Source: Heliocidaris erythrogramma (lineage: Eukaryota > Echinodermata > Echinoidea > Camarodonta > Echinometridae). Taken from it: 64,000 nucleotides of DNA. Within the stretch, counting starts at the first letter, position 1, and the number at the start of each line of letters is the position of its first letter. The stretch spans positions 29,019,822-29,083,821 of the forward strand of contig CM046853.1 of assembly GCA_025617745.1 (NCBI GenBank), written 5' to 3'. Made by a program: the position numbers and the translations under genes. The notes beneath the pieces were generated by a model. The model worked only from the letters and a program-made list of their open reading frames with translations. It was not told the origin of the DNA and ran no database searches. Positions 28,860 to 40,700 of this stretch are shown here, piece by piece.

Positions 28860-29374
28860 CTTTTAGTTGATTTGAATAAAAGCAGATCAATAAGAGAAAC
28901 AGATAACTGAAAGTTTGAGAAAAATTCGACAAGAAATAAGAAAGTTATGAGTTTGTAATCAATGTAACACAAATTGGCAACTTGGTGACGTATCTTCTGA
29001 GCTCCTTTCCCATTTGATTTGTAAAGGAAATTTCATAAATTTTAATTTTTACTCGTTGCTGATGCAGGAATACATTTGTTTCATACAGGTCTTGTGTAAA
29101 AACCTACGTGCAATGATTACATGCAGCAGTAGGTTGCATGTACGATTAAATACTTTTGTTAGAAAAAGTGGAATTTTATGATTTTATTACAGGGCAAAGG
29201 GGAGAGAAGATCGCAAGATATGTCACCAAGTCAATTTGTGCTTGATTGATCAAAACTTCAAAAACTCATTTTTCTTACCTCTTGTCAGATCTTGCTCAAA
29301 CTTTCATTGATCTTTTTCTTTAATTTTTTTTTTTTTTTTTTAAACCAACTTGATATCAGGGTAGACTTCCCCTT
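28860..29374. mobile_element. Long foldback MITE (family C), copy 1
   Basis: The ends TTAGTTGATTTGAATAAAAG and, on the other strand, GATATCAAGTTGGTTTAAA are inverted relatives. They are followed inward by AGATCAATAAGAGAAACAG-type arms. It contains the core ACACAAATTGGCAAC shared with 51721-52235 and 56911-57213. A poly-T run (29324-29341) interrupts the right arm. Confidence 0.6.
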
Positions 29375-29391
29375 TGATGTCACCACCTGAA

Positions 29392-29476
29392 AGATGTGAC
29401 TCGGTTTCGAACCTGGGTCCGATCAGAGTCAGTTTGTAGGCGACTGTGGATGTTATCGCTAGACCAACTCACATCT
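29392..29476 (-). ncRNA. tRNA-like sequence with long variable arm (class II type)
   Basis: An 85-base minus-strand sequence starting AGATGTGA and ending TCACATCT, a perfect 8-bp acceptor-like stem. An A-box-like TGGTCTAGCGA and a perfect B box GGTTCGAAACC are present. A long variable region gives the class II (Leu/Ser) size. No T-run terminator follows, and the anticodon stem is weak. More likely a tRNA pseudogene or SINE head than a working tRNA. It lies 17 bp from the end of a MITE. Confidence 0.45.
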
Positions 29477-30172
29477 CCATGATAAAAAAAAGTTTTTTGA
29501 TTAGTCTACCTCCTAGGAAACCGGTACATTTGACAAAAATCTGTTAATACCAATAATTGCTAAATAAATGATCATATGAAAACACTGGCTATTTAGCACA
29601 CCGACAAGAAACCAATGGATACATCACCATGAATAAGACATACAATATACACCATAAAATGGCATAAAGAAAGTTCTAAGCTAAGATTTTGAAAACTGAC
29701 GCGAATCCCAGATAGAGCAGAGCCCTTTTAAATACAAGCATAAAATGTGCAATGCACACTTCATCCAATATCACCTCTTCCCCCTCCACATACATCTCAA
29801 TAATAATAACAACAACATATATCACAGATTTCAGTAAATACATTGAGTAAATACTACATATACAATTATCCCAGTAATTGATGAATTGCTAATAATCAAA
29901 GATTTCATAATTTCATTGTTTTAGTAACACTTGCAAAAGCTTATTTACAAAAGTACTATATGCAATGCAAAAGCTGTATATTTATCACTGCAAAAAAGCT
30001 TGCTCTTTGTTATGCCAAAAAATCAAATTCATACACAACTGAATATCCACAATGTCCAAGCATATTTTAAAAATATGGACAGTTTTCAATGAGAACTGAA
30101 GTTGGCTAAATGACATAAGTACAAGCATACCATTAGAAGTTTTTTATACAGCTGTATGTCCATGCTTGTCAA
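29477..30172 (-). other. BMPR2 3' UTR region
   Basis: AT-rich sequence directly downstream of the BMPR2 stop, probably 3' UTR. No polyadenylation hexamer stands out; the nearest antisense TTTATT I noted is at 29183-29188. Confidence 0.35.
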
Positions 30173-31792
30173 TCAGACGCATTCTAATTCAAAATTGGCT
30201 TGAAGCTTTGCACCGCCATTGGCTATTTTGCCATTTAATGGATAGGCATCGCCATTAAGGCTCACACCAGCATGTCCATTGCTCATATCAGAGCATACAA
30301 CCGAGTCACTCCCACTACCATTTCCTAGTGTCTGAGGAGCCATGTCCCTTGCATTGTTGTTCACATTAAGTTCTACGGGAATCTGATTATTCACTCCATT
30401 GCAATCAGTATGATCCTTGGGCTCTTTCTTATCCTTGCTTTTGTGGACTGACAGTTTCTCGCTGATGAGTCGGAAAGGAGTACCCTTCCGTTTGCCACTA
30501 TCTGACTTTGCTAAACACGACGCTGAGCCTGAACACGCATTGCCATTTTTGCGATCAATCTCTCGTGAATGATCACTCCCAGATGAACTATCGCAAGCCC
30601 ATGAGCGAGGGCGCTCTGCTTCTGGTTCTAGATTCCGCACGTGTCCATTCCGTAGCTTGTCAACTGTGCTGTGAGTTGGCTGCTGTTTGTGGGTGTTAGC
30701 AGCCATTTTGACCTGGTGGCAGGAGGGTGCGACACTGCCCATCTTAGCGATCCCTGTCTGGACTTTGGTGGTAGGACCTGCATTTGGGATGTATACAGCC
30801 ATCAACTTCTTCTTGGAACCCCTGTGACTGGACTGAAGGGGCAGGCTGTTGGGACGTATGTTCATGTTAGGGGATACCCTACTCGCACTAGCCCCTTCAC
30901 TGCTGGCTCCAGAACTTTCAGATGCTTCATACCCATTGAGATTGGGTTGCTTGGGACTATTGCTCCTTGCCTGCTGACGATGTAAGTTAGTGTCCAATTT
31001 TGCCATGTTGACCGGGTGGTTGACACCACGACCTGAGCGGGGGTCAACCCCATTGATGTGATTCCAGGATGGCATGCTTGAGGATTTATTCTTCAGTTTG
31101 CCCATGCCATGGGAGAGATTGTCCGTCATTTGATCCTTGCTCAGCCCCGCCCTCATTTCGTTTACAACCAGAGGCCGGCTTGGAGAGGTGGAAGGCTCAC
31201 TGAATCCATATTGATCACAGTACTTGGGACCTGACTGTTGGGGACCATACTTCAGATCCGTGGTGTATCTCTCGATGCTATCATCAGAGTGATGTAAGTT
31301 CTTTGGGTCAACTGGTGGAGCCGATGCAGTCAGGTCGATGAGATTGAGGTCTGATTGAGAGGACAGGCTGGTGCTAATGGTATCTGGAGACAACAGACGC
31401 AGCCGCTCATTCTTCTCCAAACCACTGCTAACTGATGAATGAAGGCCATGATGGTTCTTTGTATCGCTTGCAGTACCCGACGTCTCGCTTCCAGCACCAA
31501 GCACCGGCTGACCGTTGCTTCTAACAGCAATCATTGTACCATCAGCCAGTCGAGCGATACCTGGATACTCTGTGGCAATGATATCGGTTGGCCGGGCTGT
31601 GTAGTCAGTCATGGTGTGGGTAGGGATCGCATTTCCCTGGGTGGTGGGGTTGATGGTGGGGCTAACTGTGTGGTGCTTGTCCCAGAGAACCATCAGCTCA
31701 ATAATACGTTCCTCAACACATAGTGCGGTAAGTCTGGCCTCGGCATCATGATCCCAGCAGTCTTCTATGGTCTCCTTGAGGCTTCTCAGAGC
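30173..31792 (-). CDS. BMPR2: BMPR2 coding exon 9 (kinase end and long tail)
   Basis: It encodes residues 484-1022. [20 protein letters not shown] and [14 protein letters not shown] close the kinase domain. The tail is Ser/Asn/Gly-rich and presumably disordered; VQTGIAKMG resembles the vertebrate VETGVAKMN tail motif. The long tail is encoded in one exon here. Confidence 0.94.
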   Translation of the reverse strand, partial: ALRSLKETIEDCWDHDAEARLTALCVEERIIELMVLWDKHHTVSPTINPTTQGNAIPTHTMTDYTARPTDIIATEYPGIARLADGTMIAVRSNGQPVLGAGSETSGTASDTKNHHGLHSSVSSGLEKNERLRLLSPDTISTSLSSQSDLNLIDLTASAPPVDPKNLHHSDDSIERYTTDLKYGPQQSGPKYCDQYGFSEPSTSPSRPLVVNEMRAGLSKDQMTDNLSHGMGKLKNKSSSMPSWNHINGVDPRSGRGVNHPVNMAKLDTNLHRQQARSNSPKQPNLNGYEASESSGASSEGASASRVSPNMNIRPNSLPLQSSHRGSKKKLMAVYIPNAGPTTKVQTGIAKMGSVAPSCHQVKMAANTHKQQPTHSTVDKLRNGHVRNLEPEAERPRSWACDSSSGSDHSREIDRKNGNACSGSASCLAKSDSGKRKGTPFRLISEKLSVHKSKDKKEPKDHTDCNGVNNQIPVELNVNNNARDMAPQTLGNGSGSDSVVCSDMSNGHAGVSLNGDAYPLNGKIANGGAKLQANFELECV

Positions 31793-34700
31793 CTGTAAAG
31801 ATAAAGTCAACAATGCAAGAACAAAAAATCATCAGCTTCACACAACTGTCATTCTTACATCAAAATCACATCTTTCTAACATTCTTTTGACAGTTTGTTT
31901 GTTTGATTGATTGATTTTATTTCTGCATTCAATAGCATGATACAAAATATAATAATATATGTATTACAGATAAAAAATATATAAATACATTGTCAAACAT
32001 TAACAATTTACTTCTTGAATACAAAGAAAATATGTATACAATATGGGAAATTAACATTTTACAATTAACAGGATTTGTGAATGCAGGAGACCGTCATGAG
32101 CGATTTGCTTGATGTCGATGGCGGCCTCAAAGTAAAAAAGTAAAAAAGCGACATAGAACTTCATAGAACAGTCAGTTGCCCATATCACATTTTTGTTGTT
32201 GCATCTACAATTTTATCTGTTTGAAGCTCTACATGTGATCTTCATGCTATAGTACATGACAGCAAATCCAAACTAATCCTAAACATCTCACATTTAATTC
32301 AATTTCAGTTGAATTATTCCTTACTTACATATTAATACAGAATTGTATCAATTTATTTGCATGCAGGAATATAATATCTTATTCCTTTAAAATTCTCTGT
32401 ACTTAAAAAAAAACCCTGGAGGCCTTGAACTGGTTTAAGAAAATGAAATGAGATAATCAAGTCATTCTTACTTGGCTGTTCTGTTTCCAAGCATCTGGGA
32501 AATGAGGTCTCTTTCTCTCCCTGGAGACTAAGATCTGCATGTCTTCAAATGTAGGATGAAGCCCAACCTGTTCCTCAAAGGGCATCTGGTAATTACCCAT
32601 TTCATCTGTACAAATCACAAGTGACAAACAAAAACTTAGTCAATTAAAAACATAACCCCCATACAATGGTTCAACTGTCTATTAGTCATCATAAATGGAA
32701 GCACAACACCTAGCAAGTTCATTTGTCCCAGCCCTTCTCCTGTCCCCCAAAACCTTGAGGGTTTAAAGATAAAGTTGTGTTCTGGTCATGCGATTAAATT
32801 GCGAAAGAATCTGTTCAAAGCAATTGGGAAAGGTTGGTCTTGTCTACGTAAGAATTAGTGTATACTGTGAGGTTTTGGAATCATCATAATGATACAAAAT
32901 TGACCCAAACTCAATAAAAAAGCATGAATGTTCGGCCAAAACACTTCAGCAATTTCTCCTCATATTTTGAATATGATGGCATTTGAAGAGCAATCCTTTT
33001 CAGGGGACATTCTACCATGATGTTCTTCCAAACTGGGGAAAAAAAAAGGAATGAGATAGCTCACAAATTGTGATGACAATTTATGTCATCATATGTCATC
33101 ATATGTCATCATATGCAAAGGATAGCAAAAGGGGATGTTGGTCACATTACAGTATGTAACATTATAAACCAAATGATTTAGCAGTTCAGGGACTCAGTTC
33201 CTGGAAGGCAATAAGGAATTTAAGTGACAAAATCTGTTATTTTCTAATAACTTATTTACATGTTTGAATTTGGGTCTAGTGTGTGTCAGAGTTGCGAAAT
33301 TGGATTTTTGTCCGTCACCTCTTAAAACCGACAGGAACGTGGTTGTTCACTGAGAAAATTCAGTACTCAACTGGTCTAGGTGCAAATTGGACTTGTTCTG
33401 AAGTATTTATGCAAAGATTTCTGGACTCACCTCTGGGATAGAGATCTTTACACCTGGTGGCAATCTCCCAGATGACCAGTCCTAGAGCGTACACATCCAC
33501 CTGCTTGAGGGCACACTCACAGTCTCTCAGATTCACAGCTCCATCCAGTACCTCAGGAGACATGTAGCGTACTGTGCCAACCTGGAATTTAATGAAAAGG
33601 ATTTATACTGAATGAACATGAGTTATACATGATGAAAGGTATTCATTTTTAAAAAGTAGGCCAAAAATAGTTCTTTTACATTATCATATGAGGACAGATT
33701 ATTAGTATTAGTCTTCTGGAATAGGCAATAGTGTAGTTTGAGTTTGAAATTGTCTGTAAAGGAAAAGAAAGCACTTTATTTCACAATTTTATTTCATATA
33801 GGAGTCAATGCTCTGAATAAGAATTTTCTCAACAGTAATTCACTTCACTATTGCAACCACATAAGGAACTAAACATGCAAAATGACACCTCTAGTATAAG
33901 CTCTTGAAAAACAAAGCCTCTCATTTCTTAACCAAATTATTGGTTACAAGTAATCTTATCCATGACTTGCTGTTAAGGATTCTCTTGGGTCTATAACATA
34001 TTTCACTTCATCACACTTGAATTTCAATTAGGCTAGTTCATATGATAAAAGGGTCACCAGAAACAGGTATTAAAAGCCTGCATAATAAGATTGCATCCAT
34101 CTACATGTACATGTATATACCTAAAGAATAAATTGTAACATATGCAGTTCAAGCGAACAAAACAAATCATTTGTAGCATTCTTTTGGCTATCAATGCAAA
34201 TTGCTACATCCTATTTTGGCAGTTTCATATTTCGACTTACATCAGTGATGGTGCTGTTATCTCCATCTCCCTCTCCGACCACACTGGATCCACAGACCTT
34301 CATGGCAAATCCAAAGTCACCAATGACACAATTGCCTTCTGCGTTCACCAGCACGTTGCGACTGTTGATGTCTCGGTGAACTACTGCTGGTTTGAGGCCA
34401 CCTGTTGGGAGTTACACAATCATAGTTTCGTTTGAGATCAAAATGACTGAATTACAATTATGAGAATAGATAAAAGATGCAGCATGGGAAAGCAAATTTC
34501 TCATCATGAAAATTTCCCATTCACCTTCTGAAAGCCAGAATTAAGTAAGAAGACAAACTAAGACATCATTTATGTCCATATTCGCAAGTGGAAAGGTGAT
34601 AAGATTATGACAAAAATTTTCATTAAAATAGATGGTGATTTCAGAAATAAGTATGTTTATGAATATACTGACATCATTCATGTCCATATTGAGATATATA

Positions 34701-37700
34701 TATTAGTGACAAAGATATGTCAGTAAGTATCAACTACCAATAAAATTTCAGATACTGGAAAATAGATGGTAATAAATATCATGGTTTATTTGAATTTTTC
34801 ATTTTTAAGTATATGCTACTGCCATGGCTTACTGTTGCATTCTATTGGTGCCTACCTGGCGTGTCTATGACTTGATGAAGATGTGCCAATCCAGCAGCAG
34901 TGGTCTGTGCTAGCCTGCACATGGTATGCCAGTCATAGGTATTCTCCCTCAGGTAGGACATGAGAGAGCCTTTAGAGATCATTTCTACAACAAGGAGATG
35001 CTCCACCCAGCCATCCTCTCCCATACGGTCTCCACATCCCACGTACTGCAGCAGGTTCGAGTGCTCCATGTGGGGCAGGCCCATAATGTCAAGCTCATTC
35101 ATGTAGCACTGCTTAGAGGCACCTGTAAAGACCTTCACTGCTACTTCCTTCTCACAGAGAGCAGCTCTGTACACATTGCAGTATCTGTAACAGGATGACG
35201 AACAATCGAGAGATAGACATAATATATTTAACATACACCAAAATTGGAATGAGGTTCACCACTGCTTTAAGTAGCATGTGTACAAGTCAAGGACATTTGT
35301 TTTCTTGCTGGAATATCATGGAAATGAATTAAAAATGTATGATGCATTCTGTAGAGAAGAGGTCTTTCCTTCTGAATGCACCTAGACAGTAAACTACTCT
35401 TTCTTTTTTTTCTGTTTTTATTGTTATTTCTCAAAAATTAACAGAGTAAAAGCAACAATATAAAAATTTAATAGCATCTTAAAACTACAAAACAGGCACC
35501 CACATATGCAGTAAACTTCGCTTATTCAGTGAATATATATCAAATTTGGATTGTGTAATTAAGAAGTTAGTACTAGTTAGTAATATTATTATATCATTTT
35601 GAATGGCCTTGAGTGGGATACAAGGGTACATGTATATCGCACAAGCTATGAGCATATTTCACGAGTCGGCATGGCGAGTGAAATATTTTCAAAGTGAGTG
35701 CGAAATACCCTTGTGTCCCACGAAAGAAAAGTCATTCAATATCATTATTATTAATTGTATGAAACCTAGTTCCTCAATTTTCACCATTACATGTGATTAT
35801 GTTTTTGTATCAACTTCAACATAAAACACAGGTGGCAAAAGATTATTTTGTCCTTACCCAAGCATCTTGCAAGGGCTGCGCGCATTCCATTGTCTTAACT
35901 TAAGTTGCGTATTTAGACGCGTATTCACTTTTTTACGTGAAACGCGCACCTCAAACCATGAGATATGGAGATATATTGCACGGTCATCCAGGTATTTTAC
36001 ACAAACCATGAGATATTGTTTTAAAATTGCACGGTCATCCGGGTACTTTTGCGCAAACCATGAGATAAGCCAATTTTTTTCTGGTCGCCTGAAAACCCTT
36101 CATACAAATAATAATCTGTGATATTTCACTAGCTATTAAGCTACATGTATTTGATTACATATATGTACTGGATTTTTATTTAAACTAGAAATATCACTGA
36201 AGATGATAATTAATACCCCCGCCCCGTGACAACAGCCTTTCTTGACTTTTGGTCGAAAACTGAGGAAGTACAGTCAAACCTGTCTATAGCGGCCACCGAA
36301 GGGAAACGGAAAAAGTGGCCGCTATAGACAGGTGGCCGCTATAGACAGGTCGGCGGCCATTTTTAATTTTTTGCACATACACTGTTACACGCAACAAAGT
36401 TATAGTGTAGGCCTACATGCATCCATATATATCACTTAGGAAAACAAGCTATAGATCAACAGATTTGACGTATAACATGTCATATGATATATAAATGCCA
36501 AAATAATATGCTTTGTTGTCAATAAATGAGAAAAACAATAGATATACGAGCAATCTGTGTAAAATGAATTTTCCCTCAAATTACCACGTACGTACCACCC
36601 GCGGTAGACTGCTGTTCTTGATTTTTATACTTTTATAGTCTAAAAACGATGTCTAATCATGCTTTTGCTTCCTGTAAAAAAATTACAATAATAAGTTTAT
36701 CTTTTGAATAAAATCGTGCAATCAATTTTCATTCAATAAATATTTGCCTTTTGAATGGTTTAAAAGAAGTTTTAACTGTTTTTGAGAACAGGCGATAGAA
36801 GGTGCTCGCTTGCATTCGTCGAAAGTGCGAACGTCGACAATGGCCTGGATCGCCGCGCCGGTGGACGATCCGAGTCGAGTTATCACGCCGTTTTTCAGCA
36901 GGACAATCTCTCGTACATGAAATCGTTATTATTGATCTTTAAAAAAAATAATACTTGGGTAGTATTTTATTATTTTCACTTTCTAAAATATATCACTCAT
37001 TTATTATTTTTTTCAAAAGTTGTAACGCTTTAAATTTTTTTTTTTATAAATCTTTTAAAAATTAAAAATTATATTGAAGTGTACGAGCCTGTGCTATTGC
37101 GCAATGGCGATCAATATCAATGCAATGCGACCGCGATAGCTTAGGAGAACAATACAACTAAAGTGCAGGGGATTGCAGCTGGATGGTGCGAAGATTACGT
37201 AAACGAACAATACTAGTGCTTAATTCTTACTAAAAAGACTTTTAATCTCTAATTAGTCGGCAATGTGGTGAAACTATTAGATCTTCATAGCCATTGTAGA
37301 ATCTATTCACGACGTTTGTGTGAGAGTGTGACTGAGCTAGGACTCGGTAAACACATTGCGCCTATGGCAAAAACTACTTTTTGTGCATGAAGCTACGGCT
37401 TGACTCGATATTAGTGGCCGCTATACGCGGTCAGATATTGTCCGAGGGATACATAATGGGTGGCCGCTGGCCGCGTTAGGCAGGTGACCGCTATATGCAG
37501 GGTCTACAACACAGTAATTTCCTGCGGGGGATTTTTTGGTGGCCGCTATAAGCAGGTGGCCGCTATAGACAGGTGGCCGCTAAGACAGGTTTGACTGTAG
37601 TTCGATCCGCAAGATTTTTCCCTGATTTACTGCCATAGATATGCCGTTTCCATGGCAACGCAGCTTCCGACACATCCAAAAAATATGTTTTGCACATCTT

Positions 37701-40700
37701 CCCAGTAAGACCAATGTGTGTACCAAATTTCATGACTTTCGGTCAAAAACTGAGGAAGTAGTTCGATCCGCAAGGTGTTTCCTTTATTTTCTGCCATAAA
37801 TATGCCGTTACCATGGCAACGCAGATTCCGACTCATCCGAAAAATATGTCTTGCACATCTTCCCACCAAGACCAATGTGTGTACCAAATTTCATGACTTT
37901 CGGTCAAAAACTGAGGAAGCACTTCGATCCGCAAGGTGTTTCCTTTATTTTCTGCCATAAATATGCCGTTACCATGGCAACGCAGATTCCGACTCGTCCG
38001 AAAAATATGTCTTGCACATCTTCCCACCAAGACGTTCGATCCGCAAGATTTGCAACAGACCGACCGACCGACCGCCCAACCGTTGACTGATTCCTACATG
38101 TATATACCCCCCTTCAAACTTCGTTTGGCGGGGGTATAAAAATGAACATTTGGAATAACTAATCACTGATGAAAATCACTTTGAGTTACATGTATAATTT
38201 GTTTAAAATGAAGAGAAAAGGATATTGGTCTGGTCATACCTTCCTTGCCCAACAATCTCCATCATCTTCAGCTGATCAAGGTCAAAGGTTGGCTCAGGGG
38301 GAGGTGCTTCTATCATGGGCAGCTGGCTCATCTGAGCCTTGGTGGAGCGCAGCCTCATGCGGAAGATGAAGTACATGATTGCGATAGCAACCGAGACGCA
38401 GAGGACGGGGATGACAGCAATGAGGATGGTTCTCTCCATATTGTGATTCATCTGGTCTGAGATCACTTCTAGTGAAAGGAAAAAAGAAAAGAAAAGAAAA
38501 CATGAAACTAAAATATCATGATAGTAAAATAATTCAATTATAGGGATAACTTTGATCAAACTTGAAAAAATCAGTTTAATCAGTGATCACTAGGTAGCTT
38601 TGTCTTTGAGCTTTCATACCAAAATCTGCCCTGGGTTTTACCCCAGGCTACCCTGGACAATCTTGGATAAACTAAACTTACATAGGTGTTACCACATGTT
38701 GTTACCCTTGTAACCTTATACATAAAAACTTTACCATGGTAACAACTGGATGCATGTTTTTTTCCCGTAACCCTAATGCGTCAAATTGCTCATAATAAGG
38801 TTTATTCCGTCAAGACTAGTCGGCATGAATATTCATGAAAACGAATTGTAGCGATATAATAAAACGAGCAAGGGGCATCGAGCAGCTGTTCTGTGTGGCG
38901 CAATCGGATAATCCGGTGCTATCTCGGTGAAAGGACGGCGAGTTCGAATCTCGGCAGAGGTTTATATTACGAAATTTTCTTTTGCGGATTTAAAAATAAG
39001 GTGAAAGAGTAAGAAAATACAAGTCCGATACTTGTAGTCTCTTTCAAAGTCTTCAAAAAGGGGTTTCTGACGTGTTAGGGTTATGGAAAAAAAAGACGCC
39101 ACCTGGATATCATCCAAGACAGAACCTTGGTACGAAAGGTTTATACATTGTAAGACTGAGCGATCTCTCCAAACAGAAAATACATGTAAACTCTGCATGT
39201 GCCTTCACTTGAATAGAGTACTCAGTGACTACCATATCATGTATATGATTACATATTATAAAACGGGTTCAAGAATGTAGCCATCCTGATTGGTCAAATA
39301 ACACCATGTGACCATGCAAAAAAAAAGTGATAACAAACAGCAAAAAGGCTCTAAAGCACGGCTGAGCTGCGCGCACGCGTACTTCTGGTGCGTGCAAACT
39401 TAAAATCGCGTAGTTTAATTGTCATTTTAGCGCAGGGATTACATGCGCGCACTGAAACGCGCATGACTTTTGTTGGCTGCACTTCTGTGATGTAATCCAG
39501 GAAAGCAAATGGCAGCCTCCATGACTGTGCGACTCTTGGCGTTTCTATGGGGTTCGTAACCATTTTTATAGACTTCATAATCATATTGCCGACCCGTTTT
39601 ATAAAACTATTAATACATGGTTGTGAGTTCGTGCGTTAGTGCGATCTGACAACACGCAGGTTTTTATCGTGGTGTCAAACACACTCGGCTTGCGCCTCGT
39701 GCGTATAGTACACCACGATAAAAACCTTTGTGTTGCCAGATCGCACCAACGCACTCCCAACCATGTAAGCATATGATCAAATTGTTATCTGGGCTTTATT
39801 TCTAGATTGCGGGTTTCCAGCTTTGTATTTTTCTTATTTAGGTACATTGCGTGAGTGTAAGTAACTTCAAGCAAAGGTTGAATTAATTTACAGTCCTGTG
39901 GCCCCCAATACCTTAAACCTTTTCCAAATCACATCATTATGTATGTGTGTCTAATATGTCCATTGGACATGCATGTATGGTTATTTGAATACAATGAATG
40001 CAATAGCAGTATACAGCCTACAAATCACAGATGAGGGATGATACATGTCTCTGAGTGCATATTAACATTTGAAACCTGTATCTACACTTTCCTATTTAAA
40101 TGCCCACCCACGATTGATCCAACCCAGACATAACAAAAAATACAAAATACATGTTAGCAGTTTAAAGCACCTCTACATGTAGTTGTCATGGTAGCAAACG
40201 TGATGATCTACATGTACCTCATGTCTTGTGCTATTGGTTCAACCTAATTACGAGATTTACTGTAAAACCGAAAACGTTCGCCAATTGCAATACTTTCATG
40301 TTGCTTCAATTGTGATTTCATTATTTCGTGGCATGAAACCTTCGCGAATCTCTACCGCTCGCAAAATTTGCGGAAGTTTCATGCACGCAAAAATTTCTGG
40401 CTTTACAGTACACTGTATTAAACATGAACTGGGTCTGATACCATTTTCATATTCACTGCTGAATAGGTTCGAGTCAGGACTTTGTCTGTCTGGAGCAATA
40501 GCTACCCTCTCAATTCGCACATTTTCATATTAACATGTACAGCAGCTAGAATGCATCACATCGGCTATGCCCATTTGTTTCCATTGCTGCTTACATGGCA
40601 TGCCTAACAATCAATTTTTTTCTGCCACATTGTCATGATATACATACAGTGAACCCAAAAAGAGATCTTGATCCCCATCAAGGAGTGTGGATAGCGTTCA

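Noticed and set aside
29392..29476. Functional tRNA-Leu or tRNA-Ser gene
   Set aside because: The anticodon stem is weak, the A box deviates at its last base, and there is no T-run terminator directly after it; kept only as tRNA-like.
31439..31723. Plus-strand frames opposite BMPR2 exon 9 (30508-31723)
   Set aside because: They are antisense shadows of a long, strongly supported coding exon.
37627..38139. Several frames of 60-86 codons with repeated [11 protein letters not shown] or [21 protein letters not shown] text
   Set aside because: Repetition follows the 160-bp tandem units of the Pearl-like element, with frame shifts between units; no conserved protein.
40228..40533. A 101-codon plus-strand frame across 40228-40533
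   Set aside because: It overlaps the TA-flanked MITE at 40260-40408 and has no domain or splice context.
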